Assembly: GCA_016936575.1 (NCBI GenBank)
Contig: JAFGXQ010000002.1
Location: 1 to 56,361, forward strand
Direction of reading: 5' to 3'
DNA from: Deltaproteobacteria bacterium
Lineage (GTDB): Bacteria > Myxococcota_A > Polyangia > JAAYKL01
DNA: 56,361 bases
Both the position numbers and the translations under genes were made by a program. Of this stretch, positions 35,741-44,968 are shown one piece after another (within the stretch, counting starts at the first letter, position 1; every line of letters begins with the position of its first letter). The notes under the pieces are model-generated. The model worked only from the letters and a program-made list of their open reading frames with translations. It was not told the DNA's origin and searched no databases.

Positions 35741-36910
35741 ATGAAAGCGATACTCAAGGTTTTTATTGTAGTAGCGGTCGTATGTGTTTCTGTGTTCACC
35801 TGGGCGGATGCGAAGGACACCGTGTACCAAGGCGATCCATTGGCGGATGTGTCTGTGAAACAAATGAAGCTTGATGGTGAAAAGTACGTACAGCAAACCG
35901 ATGACGGTCGCACCGTCACATTCACGCCGGATGCCGGACTTCAGAAGTATGCGCAGAATCTGTTTGATCAGTACGAGGTGCCGGCCGCTGCGGCGGTCGT
36001 GTTGAATTCCAAAACAGGGCGCGTGATTACGTTTGCGCAACGCTATGGAAAATCGTTTGCCGCCGAGAACGAGAATGTGGCACTGGATGCTTCTCCGCCC
36101 GCTGCGTCAGTTTTCAAGATTGTGACTACCTCCGCGCTGCTCGAACAGACCGATGTGGGATTGAATACCGAGATGTGTTACCACGGCGGCGGGGGCGCGT
36201 TGTACATGGAGAACCTGGAGGATTCATCCTCATTGGACACAGCTTGTCGCAGTCTGCGCACGGCATTCGGGTTTTCTACCAATGCGGTGTTTGCCAAATT
36301 GTCCGACCGTCTGCTGGATCGCGCCACCATGACGCAATATGCACAGAAATTCGGCTTCGGTCGCGAAATTCCGTTTGATATTGATGTACCGCAGTCAGAA
36401 ATCGAAATTCCGACCGATCGTCTTGAAAAAGCCAGAGCTTCCGCGGGATTCTGGCATTCACATTTATCGGCGCTTCACGGTGCGATGATTGCACAGTCCA
36501 TTGCTCAGGAAGGAGCGATGCTGCGTCCCTATATCGTTGACAGCGTAGTCGATAAGAACGGAAATGTGATTTACCAGAGTTCGCCCAAGTTCATCGGACG
36601 CAGCGTTGAAAAAGATACTGCGAAACAGCTGATTGAAGCCATGAAGGTCACTGTGGCTCGGGGTACCGCGCGAAAGGCGTTTAAAGACGGTCATGGAAAT
36701 CCCATTGTGCCGGGGGTGGAAGTGGCGGGAAAAACCGGCACCCTTCACGGTGCGAAACCGTTTCGGGCATACAGCTGGTTTGTGGGGCTTGCACCGGCAG
36801 ACAACCCCGAAGTTGCCATCGCGGTGCTGATAGTGAACGAGCCCAAATGGCGGATTCATTCCTCTTGGACCGCCGCGCAGATTCTTAGAGAATACTTTCA
36901 GAATAAGTAG
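35741..36910 (+). CDS. Periplasmic penicillin-binding transpeptidase
   Basis: A 389-residue protein with a signal peptide (VFIVVAVVCVSVFTWADA) and one PBP transpeptidase domain. The three penicilloyl-serine motifs are present: SVFK (Ser123, Lys126), STN (179-181) and KTGT (331-334). The order FTPDAGLQKYAQNLF, then AAAAVVLNSKTGRVI, matches the transpeptidase module of class A/B PBPs. The glycosyltransferase and PBP-dimer domains are missing. It should therefore be a soluble or loosely attached cross-linking or carboxypeptidase enzyme. It sits behind the M48 protease gene, an envelope-maintenance setting. Start ATG 35741 has GGAGGGG upstream. Confidence 0.9.
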   Translation: MKAILKVFIVVAVVCVSVFTWADAKDTVYQGDPLADVSVKQMKLDGEKYVQQTDDGRTVTFTPDAGLQKYAQNLFDQYEVPAAAAVVLNSKTGRVITFAQRYGKSFAAENENVALDASPPAASVFKIVTTSALLEQTDVGLNTEMCYHGGGGALYMENLEDSSSLDTACRSLRTAFGFSTNAVFAKLSDRLLDRATMTQYAQKFGFGREIPFDIDVPQSEIEIPTDRLEKARASAGFWHSHLSALHGAMIAQSIAQEGAMLRPYIVDSVVDKNGNVIYQSSPKFIGRSVEKDTAKQLIEAMKVTVARGTARKAFKDGHGNPIVPGVEVAGKTGTLHGAKPFRAYSWFVGLAPADNPEVAIAVLIVNEPKWRIHSSWTAAQILREYFQNK

Positions 36911-37011
36911 ACACGACAGCTCCCAAAAGTGATATTGTTGCAGACAGTCGTTCCTATACGGAGATGACAATTTGATCTTGGGGACTCTGTTTTAATGACA
37001 ACAGGATAACG

Positions 37012-37767
37012 ATGGCCGAAGAAAAGAATAACGGGATGAAATCCGCGATTTTTATCATTCTCAGTTTGATGAGTATCGGGTGTTATCGCATCGCAACCGA
37101 CGATGAACTCGATTCCGATGTGTCGGTGGAAAATTGGGGAGCAGATACAAATAGAAACCCGGTTTCCTGCGCAGACGGGCGGCAGGATTGCGATAGTGAT
37201 TCGGATTTGATCGGTCTTGGCGAGGCGGGAACCGATTCTTCGAATCCGGGAGACGACTTTGTGTGTATTGACGGAATCGACATTATTTCGAACGATTTCG
37301 GTTGGGCAGGCAGCATGTACACAACGAGTTGGATTAGCGGCGATAGTGGAAACACGAGCTTCGACATCACCCACGAAGGAAATCCGGATCGGTGGTGTGC
37401 CTCGGGGGTGGTTGGTGTCGGGGAGTATGAGTATGCGATGATGGGATTTACCACCTTTTCAGATGAAGACAGAAACGCCTATTGGAACGATGCGGCAATG
37501 CACATCGGCGTGCATGTGAACATTGAGCAGGCGGTGGATGCTCCGGTTCGGCTGCAGATTGATGCCCTCGGTGGAGGGTTCTGTGCGTTGTTATCAGGCG
37601 GCAGGCAAAGCATTCCGTGGTCGTCCATGAAAACAGAATGCTGGAATGATTCCGGCAGCGTATATGACGGGCAGAGCGAAATTGTGAATATTATTTTTTA
37701 TGTGCAGGGAGTATCAACACAAGAAATCCCGTTTGATTTCTGTGTAACGGATATGTGTCCATATTGA
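37012..37767 (+). CDS. Lipoprotein of unknown function
   Basis: Unrecognised protein of 251 residues. A lipoprotein signal (GMKSAIFIILSLMSIGC, lipobox MSIGC) is followed by an acidic Asp/Ser-rich region. A compact C-terminal domain of about 160 residues has six or more cysteines (DFVCIDGID, DRWCASGV, GFCALLSG, TECWNDSG, DFCVTDMC), probably disulfide-bonded. The start is either ATG 37012, which has AGGA seven bases upstream, or ATG 37036 at MKSAIF. It is 101 bp downstream of the transpeptidase gene and converges on the PPC-domain gene. Confidence 0.7.
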   Translation: MAEEKNNGMKSAIFIILSLMSIGCYRIATDDELDSDVSVENWGADTNRNPVSCADGRQDCDSDSDLIGLGEAGTDSSNPGDDFVCIDGIDIISNDFGWAGSMYTTSWISGDSGNTSFDITHEGNPDRWCASGVVGVGEYEYAMMGFTTFSDEDRNAYWNDAAMHIGVHVNIEQAVDAPVRLQIDALGGGFCALLSGGRQSIPWSSMKTECWNDSGSVYDGQSEIVNIIFYVQGVSTQEIPFDFCVTDMCPY

Positions 37768-37827
37768 TGCACAGCCCCGGCGTTGTCGTGGCGCGTCGGC
37801 GTTCAGCGCATGGTTTCCGTGGTCGCA

Positions 37828-38262
37828 CTAGAGTTTCAACAGATTCAGACCAATCGAGTCGCTGAACGCGCGATCGACGGAGTCATCGGTTTCATTGATG
37901 AACATCTCCAGAGTGCCGCTTACTACTGCGCGATTCAGATGACCCGCTTTGGCATTGCATTGTTCGTCCGCGAAGGTGATATGCAGGTGAATATACACAT
38001 CACCGTTCATCGTTGAGATATTGCCGCTGATGTTGGTGATTTCCAGGTCGCCGGTAAAAGTCTGGGAATGGTATTTTTTTTCTGAGGTGTTGAAATAGCC
38101 CACCGTGATTTCGCCGGCCGCGCCGATGGCTGACACGGTTCCCAGTGTTACAGCGTGGTCGCGGCAGTATCGGGTCAGTGTCTCAACCACTTCGTCATTT
38201 TTATCAAAACGCAGAACATGCGTTGCGGCGAACCGACTGGACGGAATGATTTTCGGTTCCAT
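37828..38262 (-). CDS. PPC (DUF296) domain protein
   Basis: A 144-residue single-domain protein of the PPC/DUF296 family. It is recognised from HVLRFDKNDEVVETLTRYC, GTVSAIGAAGEITVGYFN, LEITNISGNIS and the metal-binding histidine pattern VYIHLHITFADEQCNAKAGHL (quoted to 20 or fewer at a time: YIHLHITFA, KAGHL). Bacterial members are small trimeric proteins of uncertain role; in plants the domain occurs with AT-hooks. ATG 38262 is preceded by AAGGGA. It lies 10 bp downstream of mnmG and is almost certainly co-transcribed with it. Confidence 0.88.
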   Translation of the reverse strand: MEPKIIPSSRFAATHVLRFDKNDEVVETLTRYCRDHAVTLGTVSAIGAAGEITVGYFNTSEKKYHSQTFTGDLEITNISGNISTMNGDVYIHLHITFADEQCNAKAGHLNRAVVSGTLEMFINETDDSVDRAFSDSIGLNLLKL

Positions 38263-38272
38263 TGTTTTTCCC

Positions 38273-40192
38273 TTATGTATCGTTGGTGTCGGCAGCCTGA
38301 GCGCGCTGCTGATTGTGCCGCTGAATATATACTCGCAGAATTTCCACCGCGGCTGGAGTGACCCCCGGAATACGACTTACCTGCCCGAGCGTGGCGGGCC
38401 GGGAGCGCTTCAGTTTTTCGATAATCTCACCGCGTAATCCTGGAATGCCGTCATAGTTCATTTCCCCGGGAAGATGAATGGTGTCAATTTCATGGAGTCT
38501 TTTGGCTTGGGCTTCCTGGCGGGCCAGGTATCCTTCATATTTAATTTTCACTTCCAGACGAGTAGCGGTCTTGTCATCGATTTCGGCTACCCAGGGTGCA
38601 ACCGGTGCCACTCGGGCAAGGTTGTTGGACTCTCGTCGCACCAGATCCAGCAGGCGAGTGGGTTTTTTTATTTCAGAGAGACCGGCGTCGTTCAGGCGTT
38701 GATTGGTTTCACTGTTGGGCGTCAGGACGGTCTGCTGCAGACGGTTCAATGCATCGTCCATTCGAGTGAGGGTCTGCCGCGTCTTCGTTGCCTGGGCGTA
38801 AGAGATGAGCCCGCTGCGCAGCGCTTCGTTCAGCAGCCGTTCGTCTGCATTGTCTTCTCGAAGCAATAGACGGTATTCCGCTCGCGATGTGAACATTCGA
38901 TACGGCTCATCGACGCCGGTGCCGGTCAGATCATCGATCATAACACCCAGATATGCCTCATTTCGTTTGAACACGATCGGTGCAACACTTTTCTGCTTCA
39001 GGGCTGCATTGGCACCTGCAATCAACCCCAGCGCTCCGGCCTCTTCATACCCGGATGTTCCCAAAATCTGGCCTGCCAGAAAGAGTCCTTCGAAGTTGTC
39101 GACCTCAAGGTGAGGGGTGAGCGCTTGTGGCTCCACCGCATCGTATTCGACCGCATAGCCCCATTTTACAATACGCGCGTTTTCCAGGCCCGGAATGGCG
39201 TGCACCATTTCGAGTTGAACATCTCTTGGAAAACTGGTGGAGATACCGGCGGGATAAATGGTTTTGCCGTCTTTGTCTTCAGGCTCCAAAAAAATCTGGT
39301 GACGTTCCTTTTCGGGGAAACGTTCAATTTTGGTTTCAATACTCGGGCAGTACCGGGGTCCGATACCAGAGATACTTCCACTGTACATGGCGGATTTGTG
39401 CAGGTTTTGTTCAATCACGCGATGGGTGTTGTCGTCGGTGTAGGTTAAAAAGCACGACCGCTGGGGAAGCGCGTAGTCTGTGGTGTCTGGGTCAAAGAAA
39501 GGCGCCGGTTCGTCCCCGAATTGTTCTTCAAGTCGACTGGTATCGATGGAATCCCCCGCCAGTCTGGGGCAAGTGCCGGTTTTCAGTCGCATGAGCGGCA
39601 GGCCGGCGTCTTCCAATGATTGCGCCAGCGCTACGGACGGCTCGGCGCCTCGACGCCCACCAGGGGTTAACTCATCCCCTATAAACAGCATTCCCCGTAA
39701 AAATGTTCCTGTGGTAATTACGACGCTGCCGCAGGGGATGAATCCTTGTTTTTTAAGGTACACACCGGTAACTTTTCGTTTTCCGTGGTTCGTATCAAAC
39801 GCCAGTCCCATGGCGAAGTCTTCGATGATACTGCCGTGCTCATTGTAGTTTTTTAATATAGACATCATGTTTTCTACGTATACCTGAGAGTCTGTCTGAA
39901 CACGGGTGGACCGTACCGCCGGGCCTTTGGTTCGGTTGAGCGTTCGAAACTGGATACCGCTGCGATCGGTCACGATGCCCATCACGCCTCCTAGCGCAAC
40001 GATTTCCCGGACCAGGTGTCCTTTTCCGGGCCCTCCCACCGCAGGGTTGCAGGGTTGCACACCCACTGTATTAAAAGAGGGAACCACCAGCGCGGTTTTT
40101 ACATGAAGGCGGCAGGATGCGGCATACGCTTCACAGCCGGCATGACCGCCGCCGATAACAACTACATCGTATTTTGTTTTTTTTGATTCCAT
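38273..40192 (-). CDS. mnmG: tRNA uridine-5-carboxymethylaminomethyl modification enzyme MnmG
   Basis: A 639-residue FAD protein of full length. With MnmE it installs the carboxymethylaminomethyl group on wobble U34 of several tRNAs. Landmarks are the FAD-binding VVVIGGGHAGCEAY, the conserved cysteine in QPCNPAVGGPGKGHL, the second catalytic-site cysteine in GPRYCPSIETK, DVQLEMVHAIPGLENA, and GLFLAGQILGTSGYEEAGALG. The C-terminal helical domain has YEGYLARQ. MnmE is not in this window. The PPC-domain gene follows closely. The upstream gap is shared with the divergent zinc-ribbon gene. Confidence 0.97.
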   Translation of the reverse strand: MESKKTKYDVVVIGGGHAGCEAYAASCRLHVKTALVVPSFNTVGVQPCNPAVGGPGKGHLVREIVALGGVMGIVTDRSGIQFRTLNRTKGPAVRSTRVQTDSQVYVENMMSILKNYNEHGSIIEDFAMGLAFDTNHGKRKVTGVYLKKQGFIPCGSVVITTGTFLRGMLFIGDELTPGGRRGAEPSVALAQSLEDAGLPLMRLKTGTCPRLAGDSIDTSRLEEQFGDEPAPFFDPDTTDYALPQRSCFLTYTDDNTHRVIEQNLHKSAMYSGSISGIGPRYCPSIETKIERFPEKERHQIFLEPEDKDGKTIYPAGISTSFPRDVQLEMVHAIPGLENARIVKWGYAVEYDAVEPQALTPHLEVDNFEGLFLAGQILGTSGYEEAGALGLIAGANAALKQKSVAPIVFKRNEAYLGVMIDDLTGTGVDEPYRMFTSRAEYRLLLREDNADERLLNEALRSGLISYAQATKTRQTLTRMDDALNRLQQTVLTPNSETNQRLNDAGLSEIKKPTRLLDLVRRESNNLARVAPVAPWVAEIDDKTATRLEVKIKYEGYLARQEAQAKRLHEIDTIHLPGEMNYDGIPGLRGEIIEKLKRSRPATLGQVSRIPGVTPAAVEILRVYIQRHNQQRAQAADTNDT

Positions 40193-40264
40193 ATCTGAGG
40201 AAATCCGCTGTTTTTCGGGAATTTATATCCATTTCCGCAGGATTGCTAATAATGTCGGAGCACT

Positions 40265-40293
40265 TTGACATATTTTTATAAATACGCTAATAG
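40265..40293 (+). promoter_or_regulatory. Strong sigma-70-like promoter of the redox-operon leader gene
   Basis: A perfect TTGACA (40265-40270), an optimal 17-bp spacer and TAATAG (40288-40293), 26 bp before ATG 40320. It is the best match to a housekeeping promoter in the window and would drive the zinc-ribbon gene and probably the genes behind it. Confidence 0.7.
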
Positions 40294-40319
40294 TTTTTTA
40301 CAAATTAAAGGGAATTTAC

Positions 40320-41834
40320 ATGAAACAGTGGGATTCAAAATTGCTCGAAAAATTGTTGGTTATCCAAGATATTGACTTAAAAATCAGGGGGGTAGCCGAT
40401 ACGGTACGGGAACTTCAACAGCGTTGTATGCGTGAAGACCCGCAACTAAATACATTAAAAGCGGAGTTGCATGCCATTTCTGATAGTCTGGAATCGACCA
40501 AGGCTCAGAAAGAGATGTACCAAAACACGCTGGAAGATATTCGAAGTGCGATTAAAGGTCTAATAGCCAATCGCGCGCGCGCGTTTAAGCCGCGAAATCG
40601 GTCGTCGACGGAGGCGTTGCGCACCGAAGAGGAGAAACTGTCGGTATTGGTTGTGGAGACAGACGAACAAATAGAGATTCTGGAAAAAAATCTCAAAGGG
40701 ATTCAGGAGCGTATTGAGGAACGAGCCATGGAAGTGCAGCGTTCTCAACAGGCTCCGGAAGCCAAAATTAAAATTCATAATAACCAGATCGCCGATTTGG
40801 AACGGGAGCGTTCCGTGTACCTGGAGGGACTGCCAATCTCGTTGTTGAAAAAGTACGAGCGACTTCGGGCATCCCGTTCAGGTGTGGGATTGACAATTTT
40901 AGAGGATGGCATCTGTCGGGTTTGTCGAATGGAAATGCCGACAGGCATCAAGTCGAAATTGTTGAAAGACGAGCCGATTGATTCCTGTCCCGCGTGTGGA
41001 CGTATGGTGGCGCGAATCGAAAACACCATTGATCACAAGAAATTGGCGGAAGAGGCTCGTGCCGCGCAGGAAAAGAAGATGCGCGAAGAAGAAGAAGCGG
41101 CGGCTCGCGCGGAGGCTCGCGCTAAAAAAGAAGCGGCTGCGGCCAAACGCGCAGAGGCGCGGGAGAAAAAAGCTGCAGAGAAAAAGGCCAAAGCAGACCG
41201 CGAGGCGGCGATGAAGGCGCGTAAGGAAGCTGTAGCTCGGGTGAAGGCTGAAAAAGAAGCCGAAGCCAAGTCGAAAAAAGAGGCTGAGAAAAAAGCCAAG
41301 GCCGAAGCCAAATCGAAAAAAGAGGCGGTCAAGAAATCCAAAGCTGAAAAGGTGAAGGATCAAAAAGCGCCGGCCACGAAAGAGGCGAAAAAAGCGGTAG
41401 CGAAAAAAGCAACCGCCAAGAAATCGCCGGAAAAAGCGGTCGCCAAAAAAGCGCTTGCCAAGAAAGCGCCGGCCAAGAAAGAGCCTGTCAAGAAGCCGCC
41501 TGCCAAGAAGGCGCCTGCGAAAAAGGCAGTTGCCAAGAAAGCGCCGACCAAGAAAGCGCCTGCGAAAAAAGCGCCTGCCAAGAAGGCGCCTGCGAAAAAG
41601 GCAGTTGCCAAGAAGGCGCCCGCCAAGAAGGCGCCTGCGAAAAAAGCGGTAGCGAAAAAAGCAGCCGCCAAGAAGTCTCCGGCAAAAAAAGCGGTCGCCA
41701 AGAAAGCGCCCGCTAAGAAAGTGGAAAAGGCGGTAGAGAAAAAAGCACCTGCCAAGAAAGCACCTGCCAAGAAAGCGGCGAAAACGGCGCCCGCCAGTAA
41801 AGCCGCATCAAAAAAGAAAACCAAAAAAAAGTAA
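40320..41834 (+). CDS. C4 zinc-ribbon coiled-coil protein with histone-H1-like tail
   Basis: A 504-residue cytoplasmic protein in three parts. Residues 1-190 form a long coiled coil of the CdsZ type ([20 protein letters not shown]). A zinc ribbon follows, with C199-x2-C202 ([11 protein letters not shown]) and C223-x2-C226 (SCPACGRMV). Residues 240-345 are an Ala/Glu/Lys helix with many charged heptads. Residues 345-504 are a tail of [10 protein letters not shown] pentapeptide repeats like the C-terminal domain of histone H1 and of bacterial H1-like proteins. The core family is widespread and linked to nucleic-acid or translation functions in some species. The tail should bind DNA or RNA. It is the first gene of a packed six-gene run. 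Confidence 0.85.
   Translation: MKQWDSKLLEKLLVIQDIDLKIRGVADTVRELQQRCMREDPQLNTLKAELHAISDSLESTKAQKEMYQNTLEDIRSAIKGLIANRARAFKPRNRSSTEALRTEEEKLSVLVVETDEQIEILEKNLKGIQERIEERAMEVQRSQQAPEAKIKIHNNQIADLERERSVYLEGLPISLLKKYERLRASRSGVGLTILEDGICRVCRMEMPTGIKSKLLKDEPIDSCPACGRMVARIENTIDHKKLAEEARAAQEKKMREEEEAAARAEARAKKEAAAAKRAEAREKKAAEKKAKADREAAMKARKEAVARVKAEKEAEAKSKKEAEKKAKAEAKSKKEAVKKSKAEKVKDQKAPATKEAKKAVAKKATAKKSPEKAVAKKALAKKAPAKKEPVKKPPAKKAPAKKAVAKKAPTKKAPAKKAPAKKAPAKKAVAKKAPAKKAPAKKAVAKKAAAKKSPAKKAVAKKAPAKKVEKAVEKKAPAKKAPAKKAAKTAPASKAASKKKTKKK
41380..41788 (+). repeat. [10 protein letters not shown]-coding tandem repeats
   Basis: A degenerate 15-bp tandem array (units like GCGCCTGCCAAGAAG) coding for alternating AKKAP and AKKAV. 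Third-position variation between units (aag/aaa, gcc/gcg) shows that the protein pattern, not just the DNA, is conserved. Such arrays change length by slippage. Confidence 0.8.
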
Positions 41835-41849
41835 GATAGGATTATATCC

Positions 41850-42818
41850 ATGACCAACGACTGGAATCGAAGACGGTTTCTACAACGTGCAGCTATTGGC
41901 TGTGCAGGGATTTCAGCGGTTACCGGCGCTGCATTGATGGCCAAAGATGCGGGGCGGGATGCACCGGAATCTACTGAAAAAGTGAGCCAGATTCGTGATT
42001 TTCAAGCTTCGGGGAAATCGAAGAGTGGGTTCATTGTGGTGGCGAAAGGGACGCCCGATGTGGCGACGAAGAAGGCGATTGAGACCCTCGGCGGGATGAA
42101 GCAGTTTATTGAACCTGGGGATACGGTCGTGATCAAGCCGAATGTAGGTTGGGATAGAACGCCGGTTCAGGCGGCGAACACAAACCCTTTGGTCATTCGC
42201 GCCCTGGTGGAGATGTGCGTGGCGGCAAAAGCCAAAAAGATAATCGTGACCGATAATACCTGTAATGAGCCCTCACGCTGCTTCACCCGCAGCGGCATTT
42301 GGAAGATGGCGGAGGAGGCCGGCGCTGAAGTGGTTTTGCCGGCGGAACATCGGTTTCGCAATTTTGATATCGGCGGTGTGATATTGGGGCAGATGCCGGT
42401 TCTCAGTCCCGCCGTGACAGCCGATAAATTTATCAATGTTCCAATTGCCAAACACCACGGATTGTCCAAATTCACCGGTGCCATGAAAAATCTGTACGGT
42501 GTGCTTGGGGGCCGCCGCAATCGTCTGCATCAGAACATTGACCATTCCATTGCGGATTTGGCGGATTTTATCCGACCGACTTTGACGGTGATGGACGCCA
42601 CGCGGGTACTGCTCCGCAACGGACCCCAGGGCGGTAACATTCAGGATACCAAAGAGGTGGGGGAAATTATCGCATCCACCGATCAGGTGGCGGTTGATAC
42701 ATATTCCTGCGGCCTCATCGGGTTGTCGCCGGCCGATCTTCCCTATCTGCGCCTGGCGGCATCCAGAGGCCTCGGAGTGGCGGATTTGAAGAAAATCAGA
42801 ATAAAAAGGGTTTCATAG
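41850..42818 (+). CDS. Tat-exported DUF362 protein
   Basis: A 322-residue protein. The N-terminus has a twin-arginine signal ([14 protein letters not shown], then a weakly hydrophobic stretch to AALMA), so it is folded before export, often a sign of a cofactor. The body is the DUF362 domain: [61 protein letters not shown] and [19 protein letters not shown]362 proteins often sit beside ferredoxin-type proteins; their reaction is unknown. It begins 15 bp after the zinc-ribbon gene and ends 4 bp before the Fe-S membrane protein gene, so the last two are surely co-expressed. It has no C-terminal ferredoxin motif of its own, unlike many relatives. Confidence 0.88.
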   Translation: MTNDWNRRRFLQRAAIGCAGISAVTGAALMAKDAGRDAPESTEKVSQIRDFQASGKSKSGFIVVAKGTPDVATKKAIETLGGMKQFIEPGDTVVIKPNVGWDRTPVQAANTNPLVIRALVEMCVAAKAKKIIVTDNTCNEPSRCFTRSGIWKMAEEAGAEVVLPAEHRFRNFDIGGVILGQMPVLSPAVTADKFINVPIAKHHGLSKFTGAMKNLYGVLGGRRNRLHQNIDHSIADLADFIRPTLTVMDATRVLLRNGPQGGNIQDTKEVGEIIASTDQVAVDTYSCGLIGLSPADLPYLRLAASRGLGVADLKKIRIKRVS

Positions 42819-42822
42819 GATT

Positions 42823-44478
42823 ATGGGAAAAAAAGCGGGTCAGCAAAAAAAGTGGCTGCGATTTCGTGTGGGGCGTCGTATTTCACAGGTGCTGTTCCTG
42901 ACAATTTTTCTTTTTCTTATATTTGCCACAGTAGGGCTGACCGGAGCAGGTTTTGATGCCGAGAATTCGGCTGCGGTTCCGTATCCGGTGGAAGCCTTTC
43001 TCGATGTGAACCCACTGGCAATGGTCACGGTGTTTCTCAGTACTTTCAGTGTTCCCAAAACGTTGCTCTGGAGTTTGATTGTGCTGGCCAGTGCCGTGTT
43101 TTTCGGACGGGCGTTCTGTAGTTGGGTGTGCCCCATGGGAACCCTCAATCATGCGGTATCCGAAACCAAGCCGTCACTTACCAAAAAGCAGAAGCGATCG
43201 CGAAATCAGGTGAAACCGGCGCATAAAATAAAATATCTGCTGCTGATTTCACTGTTGGTCAGTGCGTTGTTCGGGTCTGCGATTGTGGGGGTATTTGACC
43301 CTATCAGCATGGTTACCCGGGGAATCGCCCTCACGGTGTTGCCGATCGCGAATTATTTGGTTTCAGAATTTATCGAGCGAACCGCCGCCTCCGGGTCCCA
43401 GTCGATTCAGCAACTTTCCGATGCGGTATACGGTGCCGCACACGGTTTTGTTGTTCACCAGGGTGGGTTGATTACCGCTTCCGGAACGTTGCTGTCCCTG
43501 TTTTTTATAGCGGTGCTGGTTGCCAATCGGTTTGTGCCCAGGTTCTGGTGTCGCTACGCGTGTCCGCTTGGCGCATTGTTGGGATTGACCGGGCGGTTCA
43601 GTTTATTGAGTTTGAAAAAAGATGAAGATAAATGTACCCAGTGCGGCAAGTGTGAGCAGTTCTGCTCAGGCGCGGCATCCCCGATGCCGGGAACAAACTG
43701 GGAACGTGCCGAATGCGACGTTTGTATGAACTGCGTAGCGGTTTGCCCCGAGGATGCATTGCAGTTTGGGCTCGCGGGATGGGCCGGACTGACTGAAAAT
43801 GATGGTCCGGACCTGCGGAAAAGACAATTGATCGGCAGTGCATTGGCGGGTGCGGTGATCGTTCCGATTGCGAGAACCACCACGATTTCCTCTCCCGGTG
43901 GTCGTCCCGACCCCGCGTGTATTCGTCCGCCCGGTGCGGTGGCGGAAGAATCGTTTCTGGAACGTTGCATCCGTTGCGGGCAATGCATGAAAATTTGCCC
44001 CAATAACGCGTTGCATCCGGCACTCGATGAAGCGGGCGTGGAGGGGTTGTGGACTCCGATACTGGTTCCCAAGGTCGGCTATTGTGAGCCCACATGCACA
44101 TTGTGCACGCAGGTTTGTCCTACGGCTGCAATCAAACGGGTTCACGAGAAACAGAAAACCGGTGCATCATCAAAGGGGGCGATGGTCCGAATTGGGACGG
44201 CGTTTATTCAAAGAGGTCGTTGTCTTCCCTGGGCGATGGGGACGCCTTGCACCGTATGTGAAGAATTTTGTCCGGTTTCTCCCAAAGCGATACGACTTGA
44301 ACGAGTGACGGAGCAGGTGAACGGTACATCTGTTACGTTACTTCGACCATACATCGACCCTGCGTTATGTACCGGTTGCGGCGCATGCGAATATGTGTGC
44401 CCGGTTCACGATGAAGCCGCAGTGATTGTGACCAGTGCCGGGGAAACGCGTTCCAAACAGAATAAATTGCTTTTATAA
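42823..44478 (+). CDS. Polyferredoxin membrane protein, NapH-NapG-like fusion
   Basis: A 551-residue protein. The first half looks like NapH: four or more membrane helices, two CxxxCP motifs (C99-C103 in FCSWVCPMG, C243-C247 in CRYACPLG) and two ferredoxin sites (C271/274/277/281 and C298/301/304/308). The second half looks like NapG, with four further Cys clusters (382-392, 421-432, 467-483, 516-526). Between them lies RKRQLIGSALAG followed by hydrophobic AVIVPIA (332-350), resembling a Tat signal or anchor. NapH passes quinol electrons to periplasmic NapG in nitrate-reductase systems, but no napA or napB is present. It is probably a quinol-linked electron conduit. It starts 4 bp after the DUF362 gene. 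Confidence 0.87.
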   Translation: MGKKAGQQKKWLRFRVGRRISQVLFLTIFLFLIFATVGLTGAGFDAENSAAVPYPVEAFLDVNPLAMVTVFLSTFSVPKTLLWSLIVLASAVFFGRAFCSWVCPMGTLNHAVSETKPSLTKKQKRSRNQVKPAHKIKYLLLISLLVSALFGSAIVGVFDPISMVTRGIALTVLPIANYLVSEFIERTAASGSQSIQQLSDAVYGAAHGFVVHQGGLITASGTLLSLFFIAVLVANRFVPRFWCRYACPLGALLGLTGRFSLLSLKKDEDKCTQCGKCEQFCSGAASPMPGTNWERAECDVCMNCVAVCPEDALQFGLAGWAGLTENDGPDLRKRQLIGSALAGAVIVPIARTTTISSPGGRPDPACIRPPGAVAEESFLERCIRCGQCMKICPNNALHPALDEAGVEGLWTPILVPKVGYCEPTCTLCTQVCPTAAIKRVHEKQKTGASSKGAMVRIGTAFIQRGRCLPWAMGTPCTVCEEFCPVSPKAIRLERVTEQVNGTSVTLLRPYIDPALCTGCGACEYVCPVHDEAAVIVTSAGETRSKQNKLLL

Positions 44479-44513
44479 TAACCGACCGGAGGGCGGGTAT
44501 AAGGAAACAAGTT

Positions 44514-44960
44514 ATGTCTAAACGAAAAAAAGAAAAAAAAGTTTCGGGCCGTTCAGCTTCGGCCGCGAATCGAATTGCCAAAACCAAAAAAGAGAACTTT
44601 GTAAAACGTCCGTCTATTGCCAAGAGCGTGGATGAAGAACAGAAATCGGGAATGGGCGTGATCAAGAATTTGATTATCGCAATATTTGTTCTTGTTGTGG
44701 GCGCGACCATTCTTGCGAAGTATTCAGGGGCAAGCAAAGCGGAGCGCGGTGATTTGCTCCAGGATGCGCCGTGTGAGGCGACAACAGAGTGCGCCAGCGG
44801 TCACGTGTGTATTCCATTTAAAGATCACCCCTACACGTGTAAGGAACATTGCAAGACAGATGACGAATGCGCGGAAGGGTATAAATGCAAACCCGTGGTA
44901 CGTTTCGGCAAAAAACGGGTAAAACCGATGACGGTGTGTGTCAGCGAGACGGAACTGTAG
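44514..44960 (+). CDS. Single-span membrane protein with Cys-rich domain
   Basis: Unrecognised protein of 148 residues. A basic cytoplasmic N-terminus (KRKKEKK, KTKKENFVKRP) precedes one membrane helix (VIKNLIIAIFVLVVGATIL). An extracytoplasmic domain of about 70 residues with eight cysteines follows, arranged as C-ATTE-C-x5-C and C-x3-C-KTDDE-C-x5-C. This TDDEC-type pattern recurs in Myxococcota surface proteins and should form disulfides. It lies 35 bp after the polyferredoxin gene and has an AAGGAAAC SD. It could be a docking or assembly factor of the redox set; position is the only evidence. Confidence 0.75.
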   Translation: MSKRKKEKKVSGRSASAANRIAKTKKENFVKRPSIAKSVDEEQKSGMGVIKNLIIAIFVLVVGATILAKYSGASKAERGDLLQDAPCEATTECASGHVCIPFKDHPYTCKEHCKTDDECAEGYKCKPVVRFGKKRVKPMTVCVSETEL

Positions 44961-44968
44961 CTGTTTCC

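Noticed and set aside
41360..41944. Minus-strand frame rich in Ala and Phe opposite the AKKAP repeats
   Set aside because: It is the low-complexity mirror of the lysine/alanine repeat tail, not an independent hydrophobic protein.
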